Assembly: GCA_910576205.1 (NCBI GenBank)
Contig: CAJTHL010000012.1
Coordinates: forward strand, 94,587 to 158,586
DNA from: Clostridia bacterium
GTDB lineage: Bacteria > Bacillota > Clostridia > Lachnospirales > Lachnospiraceae
Length of the DNA stretch: 64,000 nt
Direction: 5' to 3'
Shown here one piece after another: positions 34,016 to 42,492 of this stretch (position 1 is the first letter of the stretch; every line of letters starts with the position of its first letter). Below the pieces are notes generated by a model. That model made no database searches and had not been told where the DNA came from. It saw nothing but the letters and a program-made list of their open reading frames with translations. The position numbers were made by a program, and so were the translations under genes.

Positions 34016-35098
34016 CTTATTTTTCCTGTCCAAAAGCCACTTTCCGGCCATGCACACCATGACCCCGCTCCCAAAATAGCCGATATAAGGATACACCGTC
34101 CCCACCAGGAAAGAAAAGTCCGCCCTTCCCCACAGAAACGCCGCCCCGGCCACAAGAACCGCCACAATCTTAAAAGACAGCCCTTCCTCCCCCGGCGTCA
34201 GCTTGTTGCACACGGACCAGAGCATGGGAACGGCGGTGGTGTAAATGCCCAGAAACATAATAACCGCATAGGCCCCGCCTGCCCCCGTCCATATTTTATC
34301 CGCCAGAAATACGGTAGGCACCCGTTTTCCCGCGATCTCCGGAAGGTAGGCCAGCATCCCCCAGCACAGCAGCAGCGCCCCTGCCAGATAGCTGAAGGTT
34401 CCCAGGGCGGCGCTTCGGCGGCACTCCTGCTTCCCCGCAAACCCCTTTCCCAATCCCCCCAGGAAAGGCAGGGCGGTAATGACGGAAAATCCCGCGTATA
34501 ATACAGCGGAACCCCACCAGCTCCCCGCTGCCCCCCACAGGCCCGCTCTCAAAGCCTCCTGGGACGAGCGCAGCACACCCTGGGGATTTGTCCCGGCGCA
34601 GACGGTGCCCAGGCAAAATACAAAAGCCACAATGGCAGGCCCCAGAGCCCCGATAATGTCTGTAAGCCCGCTAAGTCCCAGCATCACCGTACCCAGGGAC
34701 AGGATCAGCATCACCAGCCGCCCGGTCTGGGAACGGCATCCGAAATATTCCGTAAAGAGCGCGCCGCTTCCCGCCAGCATAACGCTGTAGGATAAAAAGA
34801 GAAATACCGGCGTAAGCCATTCCAGAAAGAGCCCCACATAAGGGCCGCAGTAATGCCTGAATATCCGGGAAGCGTCCCCATCAGGCAGATTTGCCGCGTC
34901 TGTCAGCGCCTGGCGGACACATAAGAAAACAAGGAACAGGGAGAGGCACAAACCCATTGTCCCTCTCCCTGTTCCATATGCCCCAAAAAACTGAAGAATC
35001 TCCTGGCCACTGGCAAATCCAGAGCCGATAAAAAATGCCAGAATGGCTCCGCCTCCCTTTAAAATACGTTTCCCGCTCTCCTGCTTCTTTCCTGTCAT
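33995..35098 (-). CDS. YkvI-like membrane protein (APC/LeuT-fold, uncharacterised)
   Basis: Predicted secondary transporter with 367 residues and about ten hydrophobic segments. The start LKGGGAILAFFIGSGFASGQ, followed by EILQFFGAYG, is the typical first unwound helix of this family, related to branched-chain amino acid and NSS carriers. Other features are SGLTDIIGALGPAIVAF and YPYIGYFGSGVMVCMAGKW. Substrate unknown. Start ATG at 35098 is preceded by an A-rich region with GGAAAATG at the start, a poor ribosome site. It is a single gene between degV and sod. Confidence 0.8.
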   Translation of the reverse strand: MTGKKQESGKRILKGGGAILAFFIGSGFASGQEILQFFGAYGTGRGTMGLCLSLFLVFLCVRQALTDAANLPDGDASRIFRHYCGPYVGLFLEWLTPVFLFLSYSVMLAGSGALFTEYFGCRSQTGRLVMLILSLGTVMLGLSGLTDIIGALGPAIVAFVFCLGTVCAGTNPQGVLRSSQEALRAGLWGAAGSWWGSAVLYAGFSVITALPFLGGLGKGFAGKQECRRSAALGTFSYLAGALLLCWGMLAYLPEIAGKRVPTVFLADKIWTGAGGAYAVIMFLGIYTTAVPMLWSVCNKLTPGEEGLSFKIVAVLVAGAAFLWGRADFSFLVGTVYPYIGYFGSGVMVCMAGKWLLDRKNKKSACRI

Positions 35099-35224
35099 TT
35101 TCCGTCCGCCAGGTATGTTTTCTATATCTTATGCATGGGCGGTTTTTGTCATGTCTGTTTTGTGGGCAGGTTCCGGGGTTCACGGTATGTTCCCGGCCCA
35201 GGCGCTTTCCGGTATTTCTTACGT

Positions 35225-36088
35225 TTACCTGGGCTGCCCCATAAAGAACAGGGCCATGGTTCCCGGGCCGGAGTGAGCGCCGATGGAGGGACCTACATGG
35301 TTGATGATGCACTCCTCAATGCCGAACCGTTTCTTTACCTGCTCCGCCACATAGAGGGCCTCCTCCTTACAGTCTCCGTGACTGATAAAGAAAATATCGT
35401 TGTCATATCCCTGAATCTGCTTTTCCATCCGGTCTACCAGGGCGTTTAAGGATTTTTTGCGGCCTCTCACCTTGTCAATGTTGATGAGGCGCCCCTCATT
35501 GTCCACATGGAGGACTGGCTTTATATTAATCATAGTGCCAAGAATAGCCGTGGTTTTGGACACCCGGCCTCCTCTGTGGAGGTGAAACAGGTCATCCACG
35601 GTAAAGTTATGGACAATCTCCAGCTTGTGGGCCTCCACCCAGTCCGCCGTCTCCTGGAGGCTCCTGCCCGCATCCCGCATTTTTACGGCCTTGTGTACAA
35701 GCAGGCCCTCTCCCAGGGATGCGCAGAGGGAATCCACCACAATGATTTTGCGCTCTGGCCATTCCTCCATCAGCTCTTCCGCCGCTATGCGGACACTGTT
35801 ATAGCTTCCGCTAAGGCCGGAAGAAAAGGCGATATGCAGGATATCCATTCCCTGCTTCAGATACTCCGTCAATACCTTTTTGGCATCATCCGGGTTTACC
35901 TGGGCTGTGGTAGGCATGGAGCCGCCCCGCATCTTTGCGTAGAATTCCTCCACCGGAAGGGGGTTCTCCCGGTCATAAGTAACGTCGTCCACAATATATT
36001 TTAAAGACATTACCCCAAGATCATGCTCTTTAAAGTACTCCTCCGGCAAATCTGAATTGGTGTCTGTGGTGATTATAAACTGACTCAT
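35225..36088 (-). CDS. DegV family fatty-acid-binding protein
   Basis: Binds a fatty acid; in Firmicutes relatives (FakB) it presents it to the kinase FakA. The 287 residues show FIITTDTNSDLPEEYFKEHD at the N-terminus, TAQVNPDD, FSSGLSGSYNSVRIAAEELM with the carboxylate-binding Ser, VVDSLCASLGEGLLV, and HVGPSIGAHSGPGTMALFFM near the C-terminus. Start ATG at 36088 has GGGGAGGAATAATAG upstream. It lies 19 bp after pheA but probably acts independently. No FakA gene is near. Confidence 0.93.
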   Translation of the reverse strand: MSQFIITTDTNSDLPEEYFKEHDLGVMSLKYIVDDVTYDRENPLPVEEFYAKMRGGSMPTTAQVNPDDAKKVLTEYLKQGMDILHIAFSSGLSGSYNSVRIAAEELMEEWPERKIIVVDSLCASLGEGLLVHKAVKMRDAGRSLQETADWVEAHKLEIVHNFTVDDLFHLHRGGRVSKTTAILGTMINIKPVLHVDNEGRLINIDKVRGRKKSLNALVDRMEKQIQGYDNDIFFISHGDCKEEALYVAEQVKKRFGIEECIINHVGPSIGAHSGPGTMALFFMGQPR

Positions 36089-36107
36089 TTCTATTATTCC
36101 TCCCCTG

Positions 36108-37238
36108 TTAATAATTTCCTAATATCTTTAAATTCAGCGCTTCCTCTTTGATTCCCCGCAGGGCATTCTTCACGGCGCTGTCATTTAAATTCCCTTCAAA
36201 ATCCACAAAGAAATGGTATTCCCAGTTGCGCCCCGGGATGGGTCTTGACTCTATCCTGCACATATTGAGCCCATTGTATATAAAATGCGACAGGACGTTG
36301 TAAAGGCTTCCGCTCTCATGGGGCACCTCAAAACAGATGCTCACCTTTCCTGCGTCCTTTGCGTACATTTTCTGGTTTGTGACCACGATAAAGCGGGTGG
36401 AATTGGTATCGCTGTCGTTTACCTGATCTTTTAAGATCTTCAGCCCGTAAATCCTGGCCGCCGCCGGACTGGCAATGGCCGCCTGGGTCTTGTCCCCGTC
36501 ATGCAGCACCTTTTTTGCGGACATGGCCGTGTTGAGCTGGCTGATCTGCCTCCACTCCCGGTTTTCATTTAAAAACCGGCTGCACTGCATGAGCCCCTGG
36601 GGGTGGGAGTAGACAGTCCTGATATCCGAAAGCTCCGCCTCCGGCGTACCCATCAGCGCGTGCCGGATGGGTATGATTTTTTCCGCCACTATATAATTGT
36701 CAAATTCCTCCAGCAAATCATAGATATCGCTGACAATGCCGGCGGTTGTATTTTCTATGGGCAGCACCGCGTAGTCTGCCATACCCTCCGCGATGGCCAC
36801 CATGGCGTCCCGCCAATGGCTGACGTTAAAGCAGCTTACATGTTTCCCAAAATATTCTTCCATGGCCTGCCAGGCATAAGCGCCCTCCACGCCCTGGTAA
36901 ACGACCCGCACATTTTCCCGGTCGATTTTATCCACCATAACAAAGGGGAAACGGCCTTTGGCCCCGTAGGTTTCCAGAAGCTGGTACTGAAGCTTGCGGC
37001 TCATGGCCATAATCTGCTGAAACAGTTCCCTAACCCCATGGCGGTTAAAATCATTGTGGGCCAGGGCTTTTACCGCCTCCAGCTTTTCCTGCTCCCGCTT
37101 CCGGTCCAGCACCTTGGTGGCCGACTGGATTTTAAATTCCGCCACCTGGCGGCACACATCCATGCGCTCCTCAAAGAGGGACACCATCTGGGTGTCTATG
37201 CGGTCTATTTTTTTGCGCAGTTCCTGCAAATCTTCCAT
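36108..37238 (-). CDS. pheA: Bifunctional chorismate mutase/prephenate dehydratase (P-protein)
   Basis: Converts chorismate to prephenate and then to phenylpyruvate in phenylalanine synthesis. Domains: AroQ chorismate mutase at about 3-90 (LRKKIDRIDTQMVSLFEERM), prephenate dehydratase at about 105-285 (VVYQGVEGAYAWQAMEEYF, PIENTTAGIVSDIYDLL, SDTNSTRFIVV with the catalytic Thr), and a C-terminal ACT domain with CFEVPHESGSLYNVLSHF for Phe feedback. ATG at 37238 with AAGGA is preferred over a TTG 21 nt upstream. 376 residues. folC lies 49 bp upstream on the same strand. Confidence 0.96.
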   Translation of the reverse strand: MEDLQELRKKIDRIDTQMVSLFEERMDVCRQVAEFKIQSATKVLDRKREQEKLEAVKALAHNDFNRHGVRELFQQIMAMSRKLQYQLLETYGAKGRFPFVMVDKIDRENVRVVYQGVEGAYAWQAMEEYFGKHVSCFNVSHWRDAMVAIAEGMADYAVLPIENTTAGIVSDIYDLLEEFDNYIVAEKIIPIRHALMGTPEAELSDIRTVYSHPQGLMQCSRFLNENREWRQISQLNTAMSAKKVLHDGDKTQAAIASPAAARIYGLKILKDQVNDSDTNSTRFIVVTNQKMYAKDAGKVSICFEVPHESGSLYNVLSHFIYNGLNMCRIESRPIPGRNWEYHFFVDFEGNLNDSAVKNALRGIKEEALNLKILGNY

Positions 37239-37287
37239 AGTATCCTTAACACTCCCCAATTCATTTTTCCGGTATTTTCCGGATACA

Positions 37288-38595
37288 TTACCCGGATATT
37301 TCCGTATCTCTGGCTTCGCTGTTTACCAGCCGGTTCAGTTCTCCCAGGTAGGACAGCGATCCAAAAGCGATAATCACATCCTCAGGCCCCGCCGCCTCCC
37401 TTGCCAGTTTACCTGCCTCTGCAAGGCTCTCTGCCGCCTGCACATGGGGATTATAGGGGGCTACAGCCTCCGCCAGGGCCCGGGCCGGCAAAGCTCTTAA
37501 GTTGTCCGGCGTCTCCACCGTAAAGATCTGCGCCGCCAGGGGGGCCAGACAGCCGGCAATATAATCGTACTCTTTGTCTGCCAGCACTCCCATAATATAA
37601 ATCAGACGCCTGCCCGGAAAATAAAGCTCTATGGATTCCCGCAGCCTGTCGGCGGCGTCCCGGTTATGGGCTCCGTCCAGGATAAAGAGCGGATTTTGGG
37701 CAATTACCGCAAATCTTCCTTTCCAGACTGTCCCCGCAAGCCCTTTTTGTAGGGCTCTCTCCGGTATCTCATAGCCCAGGTCTTTTAAAGCCTCCAGGGC
37801 CTCCACAGCCAGGGCCGCATTCTCTATCTGGCAGGCGCCTGCCAGAGGGATTTCCAGGTTCCTGTACTGCCTGTAGGAAAAACTCTGGCGCTCCCATCCG
37901 TAAACCGCATCCCTGATTTCTCCCAGGTCTGTCTCCCGCAGGCGGCATCCTTTCTGTCTACACGTCTCCTCAATCACGGCCGCTGCCTCCGGCTTCTGAC
38001 AGGCGCTGGCCACATGGCAGCCCGGCTTAATGATACCTGCTTTTGCGGCCGCAATCTCTCCCAAGGTATTCCCCAGGAATCCCATGTGATCCATGCTGAT
38101 GGGCGTCAGCACGCTGACCAGGGTGGTGTTTACTACGTTTGTGGCGTCCATCTGGCCTCCCATGCCTGTTTCCAGCACCACCAGGTCGCACTTTTTTTCC
38201 CGGAAATACAGAAATGCCAGAATCGTCTCCACCTCAAAGCTTGTGGGATGCGCAAGCCCTTCCGCCAGCATTTCCCGGCCGGCCTTACGGATTTCCTCTG
38301 TCAGACGGGCCAGCTCCTCTCTGGAAATGGCCTCCTCATTTACCTGTATCTGTTCCCGGTAGCTGTATATAGCCGGGGAGCTGTACCGGCCTGTCCGGTA
38401 TCCCGCTTCCTTTAGGACAGTGGATATATATGCCAGCGTGGAACCCTTGCCGTTGGTTCCCGCAATATGGATAAACTTTAAGTCGTCCTGGGGGTTCCCC
38501 AGCCTGCGAAGCATTTCCCGTATACAATCCAGTCCCGGCCGTAAGCCGTAGACGGATGTTCCGGCGATAAATGCCCTTGCCTCCTCGTATGTCAT
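37288..38595 (-). CDS. folC: Folylpolyglutamate synthase/dihydrofolate synthase
   Basis: Mur-ligase-type enzyme that adds glutamate to dihydropteroate and folates. 435 residues. Motifs: FIHIAGTNGKGSTLAYIST, the ATP loop, near residue 40; RTGRYSSPAIYSYREQIQVN; LETGMGGQMDATNVV; GTVWKGRFAVI; and ILDGAHNRDAADRL. ATG at 38595 is chosen for GGGAGGAGTATTCT just upstream. It is the last ordinary housekeeping gene before the VirD4/ClpP group, whose final gene ends 71 bp upstream on the same strand. Confidence 0.95.
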   Translation of the reverse strand: MTYEEARAFIAGTSVYGLRPGLDCIREMLRRLGNPQDDLKFIHIAGTNGKGSTLAYISTVLKEAGYRTGRYSSPAIYSYREQIQVNEEAISREELARLTEEIRKAGREMLAEGLAHPTSFEVETILAFLYFREKKCDLVVLETGMGGQMDATNVVNTTLVSVLTPISMDHMGFLGNTLGEIAAAKAGIIKPGCHVASACQKPEAAAVIEETCRQKGCRLRETDLGEIRDAVYGWERQSFSYRQYRNLEIPLAGACQIENAALAVEALEALKDLGYEIPERALQKGLAGTVWKGRFAVIAQNPLFILDGAHNRDAADRLRESIELYFPGRRLIYIMGVLADKEYDYIAGCLAPLAAQIFTVETPDNLRALPARALAEAVAPYNPHVQAAESLAEAGKLAREAAGPEDVIIAFGSLSYLGELNRLVNSEARDTEISG

Positions 38596-38665
38596 AGAAT
38601 ACTCCTCCCTGGTTATCCTATCACAATTAAGGAGAAAGGGCAAGGCAGTTTTCTGTCCACAGGCC

Positions 38666-39958
38666 TTAGGGAAAGGGCAGTTCCTCCTCGTCGTAAAAGA
38701 TCTCGTCCCACAAAAGCGTATCCTCCTGGGCCTTCTTAGTATCCTGGGAAGGCTCCAGGGTACTGTAGGGCTTCACCTTGTCCACCAGCCGGGCCTTCTC
38801 CCCGTTTGTGAGAAGGTAGGCCTTGTCCCTGGGCTTGCAGAGAACGGCTTCCGGGGTCTTGTATGCCCGGCATCCGATAAACTCCGCAGTTTTCTGGTCC
38901 TGGCAGCCCAGGTACAGCAGGTGGTCGCAGTTGTTTATGATGGTGGTGGCCGGGGCCTCCCCGTACATGCTCTCCAGCTGGGTAATGCTCTGGAGAATCA
39001 GGCTCACGGAGATTTCCCTTGACCGGATTACGGATATCACCTTGTCAAAGTCCGGGATTCTGGCGCTTGTGGCAAAGTCGTCCATAATGATACGGACAGG
39101 CACCCGAAGCCTTCCGTCCGGGGACGCATCTGCCTCCGAGCAGAGAAGCTGAAGCGTCTGCGTATAAAAGACATTTACAATGTCGTCAAAGGCCCTGTCC
39201 GTATCGCTGACATTCAGGAATAAAACGCTCTTTTTCTGCCCAAGCCATCTTATATCAAAGCTGTCACTCCTCTCGAAAATATGCTTTGCTTCTTTAAAGT
39301 CAAAGGGCGCCAGGGCTCTGTTTGCAAATTCATTGATGCTGCTCCACATCTTATCCGCCCCCATACTGGCCCGCATTTTCCAGTAGGTTTTGGCGCAGAA
39401 GCCCTCCGGGTGGGCGTCAACCCATTTCACAAAGGTCAGGTCGCCTTTCTTCTGGATAAAGATTCTGTGAAGTTCGCAGACGCTGCACATATTCTGCTCC
39501 GCCTCCGGTAACGCTTCCATGGCGTACGCAATCAGGAAAGCCAGGTAGGAGGCCGCCGCCTTTTCCCAGAAAGGCTCCCGCTCATCCAGAGAAGGCATAA
39601 GGGTGTTTGCCAGAGTGAGCACATCCTGTTCCCTGTAGGAGCCGTCCTCATAGTGCCGGACTCCCTTTAGGGGGTTATAGCCCCAGGAACGCATAGGATT
39701 TACCAGATCCAGCGTGTACACGTCATAGTCCTGGGCCTTCAGGCTTTCCGCGAACCGTTTCTCCAGGCTGCCCTTTGTGTCTGACACCACCAGGCTGCCT
39801 GTCATATTCTGAATGTTAGGTATCACGTATCCGCCTGTTTTTCCCGCTCCGGAGGCGCCGATTATCAGGTCGTTGTTGTTGAGCCCTGTCTCTCTTGTGT
39901 CGTTTGATACCAGAATGTCCTTTGCCAGAATCCTTGCGTTTCTCATTTCCTTACTCAT
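38666..39958 (-). CDS. VirD4/TraG-like conjugative coupling ATPase, no membrane anchor
   Basis: Coupling proteins bring relaxase-bound DNA to a type IV secretion channel. This 430-residue protein has Walker A GASGAGKTGGYVIPN at 34-48, then SDTKGSLEKRFA, Walker B IIMDDFATSARIPDFDK and ILQSITQLESMYGEAPATTI, and LYLGCQDQKTAEFIG, all coupling-protein motifs. It begins only 33 residues before Walker A and lacks the two N-terminal membrane helices of classical VirD4, so it is probably soluble. No relaxase or other mating-pair gene is present. A ClpP-like gene precedes it by 19 bp. ATG at 39958 follows GAAAGGGGATAAAG. Confidence 0.88.
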   Translation of the reverse strand: MSKEMRNARILAKDILVSNDTRETGLNNNDLIIGASGAGKTGGYVIPNIQNMTGSLVVSDTKGSLEKRFAESLKAQDYDVYTLDLVNPMRSWGYNPLKGVRHYEDGSYREQDVLTLANTLMPSLDEREPFWEKAAASYLAFLIAYAMEALPEAEQNMCSVCELHRIFIQKKGDLTFVKWVDAHPEGFCAKTYWKMRASMGADKMWSSINEFANRALAPFDFKEAKHIFERSDSFDIRWLGQKKSVLFLNVSDTDRAFDDIVNVFYTQTLQLLCSEADASPDGRLRVPVRIIMDDFATSARIPDFDKVISVIRSREISVSLILQSITQLESMYGEAPATTIINNCDHLLYLGCQDQKTAEFIGCRAYKTPEAVLCKPRDKAYLLTNGEKARLVDKVKPYSTLEPSQDTKKAQEDTLLWDEIFYDEEELPFP

Positions 39959-39977
39959 TATTCTTTATCCCCTTTCT

Positions 39978-40562
39978 TTAGTCTGCTGGTTTTGTGATGG
40001 TTTTTGTGGCAAGGCCGAATTCCACGGCCTCCGCTGCGCTGTAATAGGTGTCCTCCGCCGTCACCTTATAGATTTCTTCCAGGGTTTTCCCCGTCTTTTC
40101 CGCGATAATGCCAGCAAGGGCTTCCCTGGTCTCATTAAGCTTGTCCAGCTCATGCTGGATTTCATGGGGCTTCCTCCCGCCGATGTCCCGGTGGCTGTAG
40201 GAGGGGTCGTGAATCATTAGCCGGGTGTGGGGCAGCATTTCCCGATCCTTTCCCGCCAGAAACAGGACCGCCCCCATGCTGGCCGCCGTGCCGATGCATA
40301 CGGTTCTCACCGGAGCTTCCATAAGCCGGATGTAATCGTACACAGCCAGGCCGCTTATGACTTCCCCGCCGGGGCTGTTGATGTACAGGGTAACCTCCCG
40401 GCTGCTGTCCTCATTTTCCAGATACATCAGCTGTTTCAAGAGCTCGTTACAGCTTTCGGGGTTTACCTCATCCACCAGGAAAATCTCCCTGTTCTTAAGC
40501 AGTTCGTCCTCAATGCGCACAGCTTCCACGCCCCGCACGGTTTCTTTTAAAATATTTGCCAT
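39978..40562 (-). CDS. clpP: ClpP-like serine protease
   Basis: ClpP-fold peptidase, 194 residues. The catalytic triad is visible: Ser in GTAASMGAVLFLAG, His in RLMIHDPSYS, and Asp in ITAEDTYYSAAEAVEFGL-type sequence (VTAEDTYYSAAEAVEFGL). VTLYINSPGGEVISGLAVYD is the oxyanion loop. It lacks the usual ClpP housekeeping context (tig, clpX, lon). It lies between an unknown gene and a VirD4-like ATPase, so it seems a dedicated protease of that module. It might be a self-compartmentalised protease that uses a Clp ATPase encoded elsewhere. ATG at 40562 follows AGAGGAAAAGACG. Confidence 0.88.
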   Translation of the reverse strand: MANILKETVRGVEAVRIEDELLKNREIFLVDEVNPESCNELLKQLMYLENEDSSREVTLYINSPGGEVISGLAVYDYIRLMEAPVRTVCIGTAASMGAVLFLAGKDREMLPHTRLMIHDPSYSHRDIGGRKPHEIQHELDKLNETREALAGIIAEKTGKTLEEIYKVTAEDTYYSAAEAVEFGLATKTITKPAD

Positions 40563-40582
40563 CGTCTTTTCCTCTCTTTCGG

Positions 40583-41398
40583 TCATTCTATGTCGTACGT
40601 ATCCATATCGTCTATGGGGTCTGTATACGGTTTAAATTTACCCAGAATCTTTTCCATCCGGAATTCTTCGGGAAAGGCGTACTTAAAGCATTCCACCAGC
40701 AGAATCCTGCACAGCTCAAACGCGGCCAGCACCTGGCTCCGATAAATCTCTATCGGATACCACGGGTTCCAGCATGTCCTTCTGACTTTCCCGGCCTGGT
40801 TCAGCAGATCTTCCACGCATATCTTCTGGCCGGGAATCCATTCGATTCCCAGAGTCTGGGCATTCTCCCCAAATCGCTTTCTTATATCCCGGAAATTCTT
40901 CCTGCACACCTCCTCTTCGTGCTTAAAGAAATCCTTTACATCCAGATAGCCCAGGAGTTCATTGACTTCCACAGCCATAAGCAGACGGATAAGGCTGTTG
41001 TTTTTCCGGGCCTCCTCAAAGAAGCAGAACAGGTTCCAGAGCCCTACATACCGGTAGGGTTTTGACACGCCGGTCTCCTCCTGGGATTGGATGTTTTTCT
41101 TCTGGCCCGCAGGATCGCTGTACGTGTAAATTGCCAGTCCTGTATTCTCAACCAGGCACAGCAGCTCCATAAGCCCAAGGTTTTCCACTGCGCTCTCGTC
41201 CTCCTGGAGACCATGTTCGTCATACAGACAGGCCTCCGCCGTGTATCTTATATAGCGGCCCACATCATCGTCAACCATAGCGCTGATTTCTCCCAGAGTC
41301 AGCCCTCTGACCCTTTCCAGAATCTTTGCAATCTCTCCTCTGTCGTCAATACATCCCATATGGGAAATCTCCTTAAGCTCCTTTAATACATCTGCCAT
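40583..41398 (-). CDS. Unrecognised protein of the VirD4/ClpP module
   Basis: 271 residues, acidic at both ends and predominantly helical by composition, with no signal peptide or membrane segment. I do not recognise a domain. Notable are several Cys residues (SHMGCIDD, CRKNF, RTCWNPWYPIEIY) and the aromatic WNPWYP. ATG at 41398 is chosen because AAGGGAGGAGC precedes it. It overlaps nothing: the small OB-like gene ends 17 bp upstream and clpP starts 20 bp downstream, so the module is one transcript. It could be an adaptor or substrate of the protease, but that is conjecture. Confidence 0.7.
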   Translation of the reverse strand: MADVLKELKEISHMGCIDDRGEIAKILERVRGLTLGEISAMVDDDVGRYIRYTAEACLYDEHGLQEDESAVENLGLMELLCLVENTGLAIYTYSDPAGQKKNIQSQEETGVSKPYRYVGLWNLFCFFEEARKNNSLIRLLMAVEVNELLGYLDVKDFFKHEEEVCRKNFRDIRKRFGENAQTLGIEWIPGQKICVEDLLNQAGKVRRTCWNPWYPIEIYRSQVLAAFELCRILLVECFKYAFPEEFRMEKILGKFKPYTDPIDDMDTYDIE

Positions 41399-41415
41399 TC
41401 TTTGCTCCTCCCTTC

Positions 41416-41643
41416 TTATGCCGCGTAGCATACAGAGTCAATGTCCACAAGCATCTTTTTATACCCTTCGGCCAACCGCCTCACCGTGCAGATTACCTTT
41501 GTTCCCGTGGCCAGGTTTGAAAACCGGAACGCAAAAGCATTTTCATTGTTATCCAGTATAAGGTAGCAACCGGACGCGTTGCGCCCGGTTACCGTCCCGT
41601 AGCATGCGTCATTACGCTCATATCCAGTATACAGTTCTTCCAT
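41416..41643 (-). CDS. Small OB/S1-like protein, first gene of the module
   Basis: 75 residues. The pattern YGTVTGRNASGCYLILDNN, AFAFRFSNLATGTKVICTV and a final VDIDSV resembles an S1 or OB-fold nucleic-acid-binding domain, and such small proteins occur in conjugative elements of gut Firmicutes, as I recall them. Start ATG at 41643 is strongly supported by AAGGAGG upstream. It opens the 41.6-38.7 kb group. Cysteines at 14, 26, 52 and 72 do not form a clear metal site. Confidence 0.65.
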   Translation of the reverse strand: MEELYTGYERNDACYGTVTGRNASGCYLILDNNENAFAFRFSNLATGTKVICTVRRLAEGYKKMLVDIDSVCYAA

Positions 41644-42092
41644 ACTCTCTTTTCCTCCTTTTTCTTTTCACTCTCCACCGGGCAGACGTATGTCTGCCAG
41701 AACCGGAAATCTTATCCACTCTTCAAGCTCCTCTCCCGCCGTCTCCTGGCTTTTTATCTTCATTATTACACCCGGCGGGCTGTGCCCGCTTATTTAAAAT
41801 ACTCCCCCTGCCCAATATGGACAGGAGGAGTGCAGGATAGCTATAAGATTCCGATTCTTCCGATTCCGGTAAGTGCTGATAATAGTATTGGAAAGCTGTG
41901 GGGGGAAGTTAAGAGGGGGGGGATAAAATATCTATATCTGTTTTTTTATTAATAATTTATCTGTATTTTCCCGTATTTTTTTTACAAAAACGCTCATTAT
42001 CCTTCCCTATTCCTTTTCCGTATAAATCCCGCCCCAACGGCGCATACTTTACTTGCAGCAAAGCAATGAACCCAAGTAAAGGAGCCGGATTT
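41644..42092. other. Noncoding region with three hairpins and G-runs
   Basis: No gene is supported. It holds GGCAGAC-GTAT-GTCTGCC (41681-41698), GCGGGC-TGT-GCCCGC (41775-41789) and a 10-bp stem with one mismatch at 41801-41831. Runs of six and eight G lie at 41900-41905 and 41915-41922, and an A/T-rich stretch follows at 41923-41990. It separates the minus-strand VirD4 group from the plus-strand gene at 42093 and probably holds both promoters, though I found no convincing box pair. Confidence 0.6.
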
Positions 42093-42482
42093 ATGAAAAA
42101 ACATTCTTTTCTCCTCTGCGGCCTTCTGGGCTGGTGCCTGGAAATCTTCTGGACAGGTCTGACCTCCCTAAGGCGGCGCCAGATGAAGCTGATGGGGCAT
42201 TCCTCCTTCTGGATGTTTCCCATCTATGGCTGCGCCGCCTTTTTAAAGCCTGTCTCAGAGCTGCTAAGGGGAAAAAGCGTCTGGCTCCGGGGCTCCCTCT
42301 ACGCCGCAGGCATTTTTCTGGTAGAATTTATTTCCGGGAGTTTCCTGAAAAAGCATGATCTGTGTCCCTGGGATTACAGCAAGGCAAAATTAAACTATAA
42401 GGGAGTAATCCGCCTGGATTTCCTCCCCGTGTGGTTTTTTACCGGACTGCTTTATGAAAGACTGCTGAACCCTAAGACGTAG
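42093..42482 (+). CDS. Putative ABC-transporter type IV family membrane protein (DUF1113-like)
   Basis: 129 residues with about four hydrophobic segments. CGLLGWCLEIFWTG at the N-terminus and CPWDYSKAKLNYKGVIRLDF at the C-terminus, followed by LPVWFFTGLLYERLL, fit the small membrane family that Pfam names putative ABC-transporter type IV; its function is unknown. ATG at 42093 follows AAAGGAGCCGGATTT; the frame extends upstream without a better site. It is the only plus-strand gene between two minus-strand groups and may be a late insertion. Confidence 0.7.
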   Translation: MKKHSFLLCGLLGWCLEIFWTGLTSLRRRQMKLMGHSSFWMFPIYGCAAFLKPVSELLRGKSVWLRGSLYAAGIFLVEFISGSFLKKHDLCPWDYSKAKLNYKGVIRLDFLPVWFFTGLLYERLLNPKT

Positions 42483-42492
42483 GGGGCTGGCT

